NCBI GenBank assembly: GCA_942491735.1
Contig: CALOCN010000014.1
Span: forward strand, 2,914,001-2,978,000
Direction of reading: 5' to 3'
Length of the DNA stretch: 64,000 nt
Origin: CALOCN01 sp942491735
GTDB lineage: Bacteria > Eisenbacteria > RBG-16-71-46 > JABDJR01
This document shows positions 43,874 through 54,219 of this stretch, one piece after another (positions within the stretch are counted from its first letter, which is position 1; each line of letters starts with the position of its first letter). The notes beneath the pieces are model-generated. The model ran no database searches and had not been told where the DNA came from. It saw only the letters and a list, made by a program, of their open reading frames with translations. The position numbers and the translations under genes are program-made.

Positions 43874-44950
43874 TTACCCCATGAGCAGGTCCCCGGTGAT
43901 CTCGTCCAGCCGGCCACATCCGCAGAGGATCATGGCCAACTCCAGTTCCTGCCGCAGCATCGCCAGGACCCGGGCCACTCCATCCTCTCCAGCCACGGCC
44001 AGCCCCCACAGGATGGGTCGCCCCACCGCCACCGCATTGGCGCCCAGGGCCAGCGCCTTGATGATGTCGCCTCCCCGGCGGATGCCCCCGTCCACGATGA
44101 CCGGAGCCCGTCCCTGCACGGCACGAGCCACCGCGGGGAGCGCCCGCAGCGTGGCCGGCGCGGAGTCCAACTGCCGCCCGCCGTGATTGGAGACGATGAC
44201 CCCGCGGGCTCCGAGATCCAGCGCCCGGACGGCGTCATCGGGATGCACCACTCCCTTGACCAGCACCGGGAGCGACGTGGTGCGGCAGAGCCACTCGAGG
44301 TCGTCCCAGCCCAGGCTCAGCTTGAAGAGCTGCCGCGCATAGGCCTCCAGACCGGACCCATGGGGGTCGTCCGGGAAATCGCGTTCGCGTGGGTGCATGA
44401 AGTTCTTCATCTCCAGCCCGGGGGGAAGGCGGAACCGGTTTCGCACATCCCGCTCACGCCGCCCCAGGGCCGGCGTATCCACGGTGAGCACGATGGCCCC
44501 ACAGCCGGCCGCCTCGGCCCGCGCCAGCAGGTCCTCGTTCACCGCCCGGTCCTCGTACATGTAGAGCTGAAACCACACCGGCCCGGGCCCTGCCTGGGCG
44601 ACGTCCTCCATGGAGGTGGTGGAGACCGTGCTGAGGATCATGGTCGTCCCGGCGGCCGACGCGGCCCGCGCGGTGGCCATCTCGCCGTCCGGATGAGCGA
44701 GGGCCTGGTAGGCGGTGGGGGCAATGAGCACCGGCATGTCCAGGGGGGCACCCAGGATCGACAGGCTCACATCGGGGGCGGTGACCCCCCGCAACACCCG
44801 ATAGCACAGCTTCACACTCTCGTACGCCGCCCGATTGGCCCGGATCGCGACCTCGTCGTCGCTCCCCCCGGCGTAGTAGTCGAAGACCACCGGGTCCAGG
44901 AGACCCTTCGCCATGCGCTTGAAATCGTCCAGATTCACCGGATCGGTCAT
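43874..44950 (-). CDS. FMN-dependent alpha-hydroxy-acid oxidase/dehydrogenase
   Basis: A 358-residue TIM-barrel flavoprotein of the glycolate oxidase/lactate dehydrogenase family. Catalytic and FMN motifs are visible: LIAPTAYQALAHPDGE, QLYMYEDRAVNEDL, LTVDTPALGRRERDVRN, the active-site His in VSNHGGRQLDS, and the phosphate loop VDGGIRRGGDIIKALALGA. It converts L-2-hydroxyacids to 2-oxoacids; glycolate versus lactate cannot be decided. Start ATG at 44950. Divergent from the RND operon. Confidence 0.95.
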   Translation of the reverse strand: MTDPVNLDDFKRMAKGLLDPVVFDYYAGGSDDEVAIRANRAAYESVKLCYRVLRGVTAPDVSLSILGAPLDMPVLIAPTAYQALAHPDGEMATARAASAAGTTMILSTVSTTSMEDVAQAGPGPVWFQLYMYEDRAVNEDLLARAEAAGCGAIVLTVDTPALGRRERDVRNRFRLPPGLEMKNFMHPRERDFPDDPHGSGLEAYARQLFKLSLGWDDLEWLCRTTSLPVLVKGVVHPDDAVRALDLGARGVIVSNHGGRQLDSAPATLRALPAVARAVQGRAPVIVDGGIRRGGDIIKALALGANAVAVGRPILWGLAVAGEDGVARVLAMLRQELELAMILCGCGRLDEITGDLLMG

Positions 44951-45007
44951 ATATCCCCCCCCATGATCCACCGTACCGTTCGGACGTCTTCGAGTCCTGT
45001 GGCAATC

Positions 45008-45036
45008 GTGACATTCGGCATCGGCTCACCTATACT
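45008..45036 (+). promoter_or_regulatory. Sigma-70-type promoter of the RND operon
   Basis: GTGACA, 17-bp spacer, TATACT, each one mismatch from consensus, ending about 30 bp before the ATG of the outer-membrane component. Predicted short leader. Confidence 0.65.
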
Positions 45037-45068
45037 GCGCCCTCATCCTATCCCATGAGTCGCTCGCA

Positions 45069-46577
45069 ATGATCACCTCTCCCCGCCCGACGACGCTGAT
45101 CAGGTGCTGCCTCCCCCTCGCCATGATGGCGTTGGGAGTGGCCGGGTGCACCGTGGGTCCGGACTACGAGCCCCCCCAGTACGCCGTGCCCGACACCTGG
45201 CAATCGGCGGTTGAAGCGGAGATGACCGCGGGCGCTCCCGACATCGAGCGCTGGTGGGAATCATTCAACGACTCCACGTTGACCCAGCTCATCCAGCGCG
45301 CCGAGCTGGCCAACCTCGACCTGCAGTCCGCGGCGGCCCGGGTCATGGAGTCCCAGGCCATCCGCGGCGTGGCCACGGGGGATCAGTGGCCCGACCTCGT
45401 GTTCGACGGGAGCTACTCCCGACTCCAGCTCAGCGAGAACGGGCTCCAGCCGGTCCCCGAGGGGACCGAGGTGGAGCCGGTCAGCCTGTGGAGCCCCGGC
45501 CTCTCCACCGTGTGGGAGATCGATCTGTTCGGACGCATCCGACGCCAGGTCGAATCGGCCACCGCCGCGGTGGGTGCTTCGGTGGAGGACTACCGCGACG
45601 TGCTCGTCTCCCTCTACGCCGAGGTCGCGCTCACCTACATCGACCTGCGCACCTCCCAGACCCGACTCGCCTACGCCCGTTCCAACGCGGATGCGCAGCA
45701 GGAGTCGGTGGATCTCACCCGGTCCCGGTTCGGCGCCGGCCTCACCTCGGCGCTGGATGTTGCGCAGGCCCAGCGCAACCTGGCCTCGACCCGGGCGGAG
45801 ATTCCCACCCTGCGTTCCGCCGTGGTGGCCTCGGTCAACCGACTCTCCGTGCTGCTGGGTGAAGCGCCCGGCTCCCTGGAGAGTGTGATGGAGGGGCCGG
45901 CGACGTTCCCGGAGCCGGACTCCGCGGTTGCCCTCGGGGTGCCCGTCGATCTCCTGCGGCGCCGTCCCGATATCCGGCGTGCCGAGCGCACCCTCGCCTC
46001 CCAGACCGCCCTGATCGGAGTGGCCACCGCGGACCTGTACCCCCGCTTCTCCATCAGCGGTTTCCTGGGCCTGGAATCGGTCAACTTCTCCGATCTGGGC
46101 AACGGCGGCAGCGTGACCTGGGGCATCGTCCCCGGCTTCTCCTGGTCGCTGTTCAGCGGGGGCAAGGTTCAGAACCGCATCAAGACCGAGGAGGCGCGCA
46201 CCCTCCAGGCCCTGTTCGCCTATGAGCGAACCGTCCTCATCGCCCTCGAGGAAGTGGGGAGCGGGATCGTGGCCTATCAGCGCGAAGAGGAACGCCTGGT
46301 CCGGCTCCACGAGGCGGTAGTGGCCGCCCAGGAAGCCGTGGACCTGGTCCACACCCAGTACCTGGCCGGTCTGACCAACTTCCAGAACGTCCTCGACGCC
46401 CAGCGCTCGCTGTTCAACGAGCAGGACCGGTTGGCCTCGAGTCATGGTCAGGTCCTGAAGAACCTGATCGGACTCAACCTGGCCCTGGGCGGCGGGTGGC
46501 ACGTGCCCGAGGACGAAAACCAACTGGACGCAGCCAAGACTCTTGTCGAGTCGAGTCACATCGAGGACGCCCCATGA
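45069..46577 (+). CDS. RND efflux outer-membrane lipoprotein (NodT/TolC family)
   Basis: A 502-residue protein: signal with lipobox VAGC (lipid Cys 27) and TVGPDYEPP, the standard NodT start. Two OEP repeats form the helical barrel (LIQRAELANLDLQSAAARVM; VDLVHTQYLAGLTNFQNVLD). It is the outer-membrane channel of a tripartite efflux pump, first gene of the operon, overlapping the adaptor gene by ATGA. Confidence 0.95.
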   Translation: MITSPRPTTLIRCCLPLAMMALGVAGCTVGPDYEPPQYAVPDTWQSAVEAEMTAGAPDIERWWESFNDSTLTQLIQRAELANLDLQSAAARVMESQAIRGVATGDQWPDLVFDGSYSRLQLSENGLQPVPEGTEVEPVSLWSPGLSTVWEIDLFGRIRRQVESATAAVGASVEDYRDVLVSLYAEVALTYIDLRTSQTRLAYARSNADAQQESVDLTRSRFGAGLTSALDVAQAQRNLASTRAEIPTLRSAVVASVNRLSVLLGEAPGSLESVMEGPATFPEPDSAVALGVPVDLLRRRPDIRRAERTLASQTALIGVATADLYPRFSISGFLGLESVNFSDLGNGGSVTWGIVPGFSWSLFSGGKVQNRIKTEEARTLQALFAYERTVLIALEEVGSGIVAYQREEERLVRLHEAVVAAQEAVDLVHTQYLAGLTNFQNVLDAQRSLFNEQDRLASSHGQVLKNLIGLNLALGGGWHVPEDENQLDAAKTLVESSHIEDAP

Positions 46578-47740
46578 TGAGAAACCCATCGTCCTTGCTC
46601 CTCACCACCCTCACCGCGGCCCTGGTGGCCGGGTGCGGATCCGGTGGAGCCCCCGCGGCATTCACGCCACCGACCGTTACCGTGGCCGCTCCGGTACAAC
46701 GGGAGTTCACGGCGCGGGCCGAGTTCACCGGGACCCTGCGGCCGGTGGCCAGTGTCGACGTTCGCGCCCGGGTGACCGGCGTGCTCCAGAGCTTCGAATT
46801 CCAGCCGTCGGCCATGGTAACCAAGGGCCAGCGGCTGTTCCTCATCGAGCAGGAGCAGTACATCGCGGGACGCAAGCAGGCCGAGGCATTCCTGAAGTCC
46901 TCCCAGGCCGAGTTGGCCAAGGCGACTTCGGACCTGGAACGGATCGAGCAGGCCATTACGACCAACGCGGTCAGCGAACAGGATCTGGATCTGGCCAAGG
47001 CGAACAAGCTGAAGGCGGAGGCCTCGGTGCTGGCCGGACAGGCGCAGCTCGCGGACGCCAAGCTCAAGTTCAGCTACACGGAGGTCACCAGCCCCATCGA
47101 CGGCCAGGTGAGCCGCAACTTCGTGGACCCCGGCAACCTGGTCGGCTCCGGTGACAACACGCTGCTGACCCGCGTGAACCAGATGGATCCCATCGCGGTC
47201 TACTTCAACATCCCCGAGCGCTTTCTCCTGGAGCGGCTGGCCGAGGCCAGGGAAAACTCGGACGCTTTCACCGAGGACGCATCCAAGTCGCTGCAGGAGC
47301 TACAGCTCGGGATCTCGGTGGGTCTATCCAACGAGAAGGGGTTTCCCCATTCGGGCGTGATCGACTTCATCGACAACCAGGTGGACGCCGCCACCGGCAC
47401 CATCCAGTTGCGCGGCGAACTCCCCAACCAGGACCTGGTCCTCACCCCCGGTTCGTTCGTCCGGGTGCGGGTCCCGGCAAGGCTCAAGCAGCAGGGGCTG
47501 TTCGTCCCCGACCGTGCGATCGGCACCGACCTCGGGGGCAAGTATCTCTACGTGGTCGGCGAGGACAATGTCGTTGAACAGCGCTACGTCACCCTCGGGC
47601 AGCGTGAGGACGACGGCATGGTCGAGGTCGAGGAAGGCCTCGAAGGGAACGAACGCCTGATCGTCAACGGTCTCCTGCGCGCGCGCCCGGGACTCCCCGT
47701 TACCCCCACCACGGGCGACACGCCCCAAGGTACTCCCTAG
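46574..47740 (+). CDS. RND efflux periplasmic adaptor (membrane fusion protein)
   Basis: A 388-residue protein (389 with the first ATG): lipobox VAGC with Cys near 21. Lipoyl halves RARVTGVLQSFEFQPSAMV and TEVTSPIDGQVSRNFVDPG flank an alpha-hairpin (LEIEQAI-type coiled coil KQAEAFLKSSQAELAKATSD); beta-barrel and MP domains follow (TGTIQLRGELPNQDLVLTPG). Bridges pump and channel. Either ATG of ATGATG can be used. The next gene, the permease, starts eight bases after its stop. Confidence 0.95.
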   Translation: MMRNPSSLLLTTLTAALVAGCGSGGAPAAFTPPTVTVAAPVQREFTARAEFTGTLRPVASVDVRARVTGVLQSFEFQPSAMVTKGQRLFLIEQEQYIAGRKQAEAFLKSSQAELAKATSDLERIEQAITTNAVSEQDLDLAKANKLKAEASVLAGQAQLADAKLKFSYTEVTSPIDGQVSRNFVDPGNLVGSGDNTLLTRVNQMDPIAVYFNIPERFLLERLAEARENSDAFTEDASKSLQELQLGISVGLSNEKGFPHSGVIDFIDNQVDAATGTIQLRGELPNQDLVLTPGSFVRVRVPARLKQQGLFVPDRAIGTDLGGKYLYVVGEDNVVEQRYVTLGQREDDGMVEVEEGLEGNERLIVNGLLRARPGLPVTPTTGDTPQGTP

Positions 47741-47748
47741 GGGGCCCC

Positions 47749-50700
47749 ATGTTCAGCGTCTTCTTCATCCGCCGCCCCGTCTTCGCCATGGTCATCTCGG
47801 TGGTCATTCTCATCCTGGGTGGACTCTCCATCCCCATCCTGCCCATCGAGAGCACGCCGGACATCACTCCCCCCACGGTGAAGGTCACCACGAACTTTCC
47901 CGGGGCCAGCGCCCAGATCGTGGAGCAGACCGTCACCACCCCGATCGAGCAGCAGGTCAACGGAGTGGAAGACATGATCTACATGTCCTCCAAGTCCACC
48001 GCGGCCGGCAACCTGGACCTGACCGTCTCGTTCGAGATCGGCACCGACCCGGACATGGCCGCGGTGCTCACCCAGAACCGGGTCTCGATCGCCGAGCCCC
48101 TCCTCCCCGAAGAGGTCAAGCGCAACGGCGTCACCACCAAGAAGCAGTCCACCAGCATGGTGTTGATGGTGAACCTGATCTCTCCGGATCAGCGCTTCGA
48201 CGACATCTACATCAGCAACTACGCCACCACCCGGATCAAGGATGTCCTGGCCCGCATCCCTGGGGTGGGGGAAGTCCAGGTCTTTGGCGCCAAGAACTAC
48301 GGCATGCGCATCTGGCTCAACCCGGAGCTCCTCAAGGCGCGTGGACTCACCTCGGACGATGTCATGGCGGCCATCCGGGAACAGAACGTCCAGGTCGCCG
48401 CCGGCAAGGTGGGCGCCCCTCCCAACGCGGGGGGGCTTGACTTCGAGTACACCCTGCTCACCCAGGGACGTCTCGAGACCACCGAGGAATTCGAGAACAT
48501 CATCATCAAGACCGGGGACGACGGCCGGTTGGTACGGATCCGGGACGTGGCCCGGGTGGAGCTGGGCGCACAGGACTACAGCTGGTACGTGGACCTCGAC
48601 GGAGCCCCCAGCATCGCCCTGGGCATCTACCAGCTTCCGGGAGCCAACGCCCTGGGGGTCGCGCAGGAAGTCCGGGAAGCCATGACCGTCCTGGAAGAGG
48701 ACTTTCCCGAGGGACTGGAACAAACGGTGGTCTATGACCCCACCGAGTACATCGAGGCGTCGATCAACGAAGTGGTGGAAACGCTGCTCATCGCCATCGT
48801 CCTCGTCATCCTCTCGGTCTACCTGTTTCTTCAGGATTTCCGTACCACGTTGATTCCCTCGGTCACCATCCCGGTGTCCCTGATCGGGACCTTTGCCGTC
48901 ATGCAGGCCATGGGAATGTCCATCAACAACTTCACCCTGTTCGGACTGGTGCTGGCGATCGGTATCGTGGTGGACGACTCGATTACCGTGGTCGAGAACG
49001 TCATGCGCAACATCGATACGAAAGGCCTGTCTCCCCAGGAGGCAACCGAGGAAGCCATGAAGGAGATCCAGGGCGCGGTCATCGCCACCACCCTGGTCCT
49101 GCTCGCCGTGTTCATCCCCACCACGCTCATGCCCGGGCTGACCGGTCTTCTCTACAAGCAGTTCGCGATCACGATTTCCGTCGCCACGGTCTTCTCCAGC
49201 CTCAACGCCCTCACCCTGAGTCCGGCGCTGTGCGCGATCCTCCTGCGCCCTTCGCCCAAGAAACGGGGATGGTTCTTCACCGCCTTCAACACCAACTTCG
49301 ACAAGGTGCGGGACGGCTACATGACCTGGACCCAGGTCATGCTCCGCAAGGCGGGCGTGTTCATGGTCCTCTTCGTGGGGCTGGTCGTTCTTGCCATGTT
49401 CGGGATCGTTTCCCTTCCGGGAGGTTTCCTGCCGGACGAGGATCAGGGCTACTGCTTTGCCAACGTCCAGCTTCCCAACGGGGCCTCCATGGACCGGACC
49501 GGCGAAGTACTGGACAGGATCAACGAGATGGTCGAGGACCTCCCGGGAGTCCGCGGCTCCATCACCATCGGCGGGTACTCGTTCCTCGACGGCGTCCAGG
49601 GCTCCAACTACGGCGCGGTGATCATCACCATGGTTCCCTGGGATGAACGGGACGAAACCATCTTCGACATCATGGCCATGCTCCAGGGCAAGCTGAGCGG
49701 TATCCAGGAGGGCATCGCCTTCGCGTTCGGTCCCCCCCCCATCACCGGGTTGGGGAACGCCACCGGGTTCACGATGGAACTCCAGGATGCGGGCGGGTTG
49801 GGGTTGGGGAACCTCCAGACGTTCGCCCAGGACCTGGCCCAGGCCGGCAACCAGAGCCCCCTGGTGACCCGGGTGAACCAGAACTTCCGCGCGGATGTTC
49901 CCCAGCTCTTCATCGATATCGACCGGGAGCGGGTCAAGTCCTACGGCATTCCCCTCTCTACCGTCTTCAGCACCCTGCAGGCCAACCTGGGCTCCGCCTA
50001 CGTCAACGATTTCAATCTCTTTGGCCGAACCTGGAAGGTGCAGGTCCAGGCCGACGAGGAGTTCCGCTCCCAGATCGACGACATCCTGAAGCTGGAGGTT
50101 CGCGCTCCCGACGGGCGTATGGTTCCCATGGGAACGCTGGCGCGTATCGAGAACGCCACCGGCCCGGCGGTCATCAACCGCTTCAACATGTTCCCTTCGG
50201 CCAGCATTACCGGCGGCCCCACTCCCGGCAACTCCAGCGGCCAGGCCACCGCGGAGATGGCCCGGATTGCCGATGAAATCCTTCCCGCCGGAATGTCCTA
50301 CTCGTGGTCGGGAGTCACCTACCAGGAGAAGGCGGCCGGCAACCTGGCGCCCCTCATCTTCACCCTCGCCTTTCTCTTCGGCTTCCTGTTCCTGGCCGCG
50401 CAGTACGAGAGCTGGACCATCCCTCTCGCGGTGATGTTCGAGGTGCCGCTGGCCATGCTGGGAGCGGCCGCCTTCACCTGGGGCCGGCTCATGGACAACA
50501 ACATCTACACCCAGATCGGGCTGGTGCTGCTGATCGGGCTTTCGGCCAAGACCGCGATTCTCATCGTGGAGTTCGCCAAGCAGCTGCGCGAGGAAGGCAA
50601 GTCCCCGCGCGAGGCGGCCACCGAGGCGGCCAAGCTCCGTTTCCGTCCCATCCTCATGACCGCGATCTCCACCCTGCTGGGCAACATCCCCCTGGTCATC

Positions 50701-50889
50701 GCCAGCGGGGCCGGCTCGGCCAGTCGCCAGGCCCTGGGCACCGCGGTCTTCGGTGGGCTCTTCATCGGCATCGCGGCCGGGGTGTTCTTCATCCCGCTGT
50801 TCTACTACAGCGTGCAGGCCACGGTGGAACGCCTCACCGGCAAGTCCAAGCCGAAAGAACCCAACGCCCCGTTGCCCGCGGAGGGCTGA
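47749..50889 (+). CDS. RND efflux permease, HAE1 (AcrB-like) family
   Basis: A 1046-residue inner-membrane transporter with twelve helices and two large periplasmic loops. The family start is FFIRRPVFAMVISVVILILG; proton relay Asp-Asp in GIVVDDSITVVENVMRN; GGFLPDEDQGYCF in the second half. HAE1 pumps export hydrophobic drugs, dyes or lipids by proton motive force. Complete and typical in length. The preceding adaptor stop lies eight bases upstream, and the TRAP binding-protein gene follows four bases after its stop, so they share a transcript. Confidence 0.97.
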   Translation: MFSVFFIRRPVFAMVISVVILILGGLSIPILPIESTPDITPPTVKVTTNFPGASAQIVEQTVTTPIEQQVNGVEDMIYMSSKSTAAGNLDLTVSFEIGTDPDMAAVLTQNRVSIAEPLLPEEVKRNGVTTKKQSTSMVLMVNLISPDQRFDDIYISNYATTRIKDVLARIPGVGEVQVFGAKNYGMRIWLNPELLKARGLTSDDVMAAIREQNVQVAAGKVGAPPNAGGLDFEYTLLTQGRLETTEEFENIIIKTGDDGRLVRIRDVARVELGAQDYSWYVDLDGAPSIALGIYQLPGANALGVAQEVREAMTVLEEDFPEGLEQTVVYDPTEYIEASINEVVETLLIAIVLVILSVYLFLQDFRTTLIPSVTIPVSLIGTFAVMQAMGMSINNFTLFGLVLAIGIVVDDSITVVENVMRNIDTKGLSPQEATEEAMKEIQGAVIATTLVLLAVFIPTTLMPGLTGLLYKQFAITISVATVFSSLNALTLSPALCAILLRPSPKKRGWFFTAFNTNFDKVRDGYMTWTQVMLRKAGVFMVLFVGLVVLAMFGIVSLPGGFLPDEDQGYCFANVQLPNGASMDRTGEVLDRINEMVEDLPGVRGSITIGGYSFLDGVQGSNYGAVIITMVPWDERDETIFDIMAMLQGKLSGIQEGIAFAFGPPPITGLGNATGFTMELQDAGGLGLGNLQTFAQDLAQAGNQSPLVTRVNQNFRADVPQLFIDIDRERVKSYGIPLSTVFSTLQANLGSAYVNDFNLFGRTWKVQVQADEEFRSQIDDILKLEVRAPDGRMVPMGTLARIENATGPAVINRFNMFPSASITGGPTPGNSSGQATAEMARIADEILPAGMSYSWSGVTYQEKAAGNLAPLIFTLAFLFGFLFLAAQYESWTIPLAVMFEVPLAMLGAAAFTWGRLMDNNIYTQIGLVLLIGLSAKTAILIVEFAKQLREEGKSPREAATEAAKLRFRPILMTAISTLLGNIPLVIASGAGSASRQALGTAVFGGLFIGIAAGVFFIPLFYYSVQATVERLTGKSKPKEPNAPLPAEG

Positions 50890-50893
50890 CCCC

Positions 50894-51994
<1,101 letters not shown>

Positions 51995-51999
51995 TCGCG

Positions 52000-52221
52000 T
52001 TAGCGCTTCGCCTCGTCGAACTGGAAGACCTCGTCCAGCGGCACCCCGAACACACGCGCGATCCGGAACGCCACCTCCAGGGACGGCGAGTACTTCGCCC
52101 CTTCGATGGCCACCACCGTCTGTCGCGTCACCCCGATCCGTTCGGCCAGCGCCTGCTGGGTCATTTCCTGGTGCTGAAACCGCAACTTCCGGATGCAGTT
52201 GGTGACCCGGGTCTTGCCCAT
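52000..52221 (-). CDS. XRE/Cro-type transcriptional regulator
   Basis: A 73-residue single HTH_3 domain: MTQQALAERIGVTRQTVVAI is the helix-turn-helix, and FGVPLDEVFQF the closing helix. These short regulators are usually co-encoded with a membrane protein of the DUF2178/DUF3796 kind. Start TGATG-coupled to the membrane gene stop. Probably autoregulates the pair. Confidence 0.92.
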   Translation of the reverse strand: MGKTRVTNCIRKLRFQHQEMTQQALAERIGVTRQTVVAIEGAKYSPSLEVAFRIARVFGVPLDEVFQFDEAKR

Positions 52222-52628
52222 CAGGCTTCCCGCCGGTAGTAGCCGATTCGAATGACGCAGTCCGTGACCTCCGACAGGACCAGCGAGAGCAGGATCGCGT
52301 TGGCCATGGCGAAGGGGGTCGTATCCAGGAGCCAGAGGCCGGCAGCGAGCAACACCCCCACGGCAAGGACGAACGACGAGACGCGGGTCGCCTTGAGCGC
52401 GATCAGGGCATCCCGCTCATCCTCCTCTCCAGCCGTCCGTGGGCTGGTGATCGCGATGGCGATGTGCAGCACGATCTGGATCACAATGATCGCCACCACC
52501 GCACCGACAAAGAGAACGATCGCTTCGGCACGGGTGGGGCCGGCCCCGATGACTCTCTGGAAGTAGAAGCCGAACACCGCCACGATCCCGATGAGCTGGG
52601 CCCACGTGCTCTTCTCCTGAAATGCCAT
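52221..52628 (-). CDS. Small four-helix membrane protein, partner of XRE regulator
   Basis: A 135-residue protein with four predicted membrane helices (LIGIVAVFGFYFQRVIGA; AIVLFVGAVVAIIVIQIVLH; VSSFVLAVGVLLAAGLWLL; AMANAILLSLVLSEVTDCVI) and a charged cytoplasmic loop GEEDERDALIALKATRV. This layout matches DUF2178-like proteins encoded next to single-HTH XRE regulators. Function unknown. Start ATG with AAGGGG upstream. Confidence 0.8.
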   Translation of the reverse strand: MAFQEKSTWAQLIGIVAVFGFYFQRVIGAGPTRAEAIVLFVGAVVAIIVIQIVLHIAIAITSPRTAGEEDERDALIALKATRVSSFVLAVGVLLAAGLWLLDTTPFAMANAILLSLVLSEVTDCVIRIGYYRREA

Positions 52629-52722
52629 CGTTTTCCCCTTCTTGCATGAACAGTCAGGTTGACACCAAGTCAAACTTGCTTAACTTGATGTATGAAATAC
52701 TAGACATTCCATCCCCCCCGTG

Positions 52723-54159
52723 TCAACTGCTTTGGCCCAACCGGAGCTCGGCCCGGAGCCGTGCCGGGATCCGCACCGCGTGCCGGGCCCGGGTGATGGC
52801 CACGTAGACAAGCCGTAGCGCCTCGGGGTCCGGCGACCGTTGACCCCGGCGGCCGTATTGAAACGGCCGGAAGTCGTCCGCCAGCGCCACCCGCGACCAC
52901 TCGCGTCCCTTGGCCTTGTGTACGGTCGAGACCACCCGCTGCGCCGCCTCCTCCGGAATCCTCGCCGCATGCACGATGGCGGCCAGACCCGCAACCCCGT
53001 GTCGCTGGACCGGTCGCACCAGGCGACGCAGCTCGCGCGCATCCTCTTCCCGGGATGCCTGCACGACGGCGGCCCAGCTCCGGTATCCCCGCAACAAGGG
53101 GTCCCTGGCCGGCCGACCCCGGGAGAGACGCTCGGCATCGTCCAGCAAGCGCTCCAGGTCGGCGGTCCCCCCCACCACCGCCACGCGACAGCGGGAAGCG
53201 AGCGCGGCCACCGTCTCGAGCACGGTGGCGTTGGAACGACAGAGAACGGCCTGGGGATCATCCCCTCCCAGCACGCTGGTCACCGCCGGGTTGCCCCGCA
53301 CCGGTCGCTTCTCCCCCAGTTCCCGCAGCACGCGACTGGCCGCCTGGGCAATGACCGGACCAAAGCGGAACGACCGGGTCAGGTGCGACGTGTGTCGGGT
53401 GCGCACCCGATCCATGGCGTTCACCGCGCCCCGCCAGGCGTAGATCTGTTGGTGCTTGTCCCCCACGTACACCACCTGACAAGGCTGGCGGGCCAGCAGT
53501 TCCACCACGACCCCGCTCGAGTCCTGGGCCTCGTCCAGCAGGACATAGTCCACCGGAATGACCGGGCGCTCCAGCGCCCACAACTTGAGGTACCCGTCAT
53601 GCCCCAGGGGAAGCGCCGACCGCGGGTCGCACATGCGCTCCCAAAGCCGACCCGCTTCGCGGAGGATCCGCGTCACCACACCGCGGGATCGCCACCGGGC
53701 CAGGGGACTCCGCCCCCCCGGCAACAGGACGTGGTCGCGGTGGAGCGCCGGGTCTCCCCCCTGGCAGAACCGCTGCACCGTCCCCAGGACCCGTGCCGCG
53801 AATCCGCGCGGGGTGGTGCCCAACCCCCGAAGGGACTCCGGCGTCAGGGCCAAGGCCCGGGTCACCGCCGCGGGGTCCAGGGTTCCGGTCAGCTTCTCCG
53901 GGCGCAGTCCATGGCGCTCCCGCACCCGAGGAAGGGCATGCGCGTGCAGGGTGCTGGCCGAGAGGGTGGACGGAAAGGTCGCCCTGGCCTCGCGGGCAAT
54001 CGATGCGTTGAAGGCAAGGTAGATGCCACGGCGCGGGGTGGCCCGGGCCATGAACCTGAGGGTGGAGGACTTGCCCGCCCCGGCAAAGGCGTGGACACGA
54101 AGCGACTCGCCGGAGAGAAACAGATCGACGGCCTGGGCCTGCTCTTCTGTAGGACGCAC
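52723..54159 (-). CDS. SF1 helicase, UvrD/Fbh1-like, short
   Basis: A 478-residue helicase. Walker A FAGAGKSS near 25-32; II LLDEAQD; III GDKHQQIYAWRGA; V STVHKAKGREW; VI LVYVAITRARHAV. Domain order and compact length fit Fbh1-like/UvrD-type enzymes; insertion domains 1B/2B are reduced. Likely unwinds DNA in recombination or repair. No nuclease next to it. Confidence 0.93.
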   Translation of the reverse strand: MRPTEEQAQAVDLFLSGESLRVHAFAGAGKSSTLRFMARATPRRGIYLAFNASIAREARATFPSTLSASTLHAHALPRVRERHGLRPEKLTGTLDPAAVTRALALTPESLRGLGTTPRGFAARVLGTVQRFCQGGDPALHRDHVLLPGGRSPLARWRSRGVVTRILREAGRLWERMCDPRSALPLGHDGYLKLWALERPVIPVDYVLLDEAQDSSGVVVELLARQPCQVVYVGDKHQQIYAWRGAVNAMDRVRTRHTSHLTRSFRFGPVIAQAASRVLRELGEKRPVRGNPAVTSVLGGDDPQAVLCRSNATVLETVAALASRCRVAVVGGTADLERLLDDAERLSRGRPARDPLLRGYRSWAAVVQASREEDARELRRLVRPVQRHGVAGLAAIVHAARIPEEAAQRVVSTVHKAKGREWSRVALADDFRPFQYGRRGQRSPDPEALRLVYVAITRARHAVRIPARLRAELRLGQSS

Positions 54160-54219
54160 GGAAACCTCGCACGACGGCGGACGAGGCCTCGGGTCGAAGC
54201 GTAACGCAGCGGGGGCGGG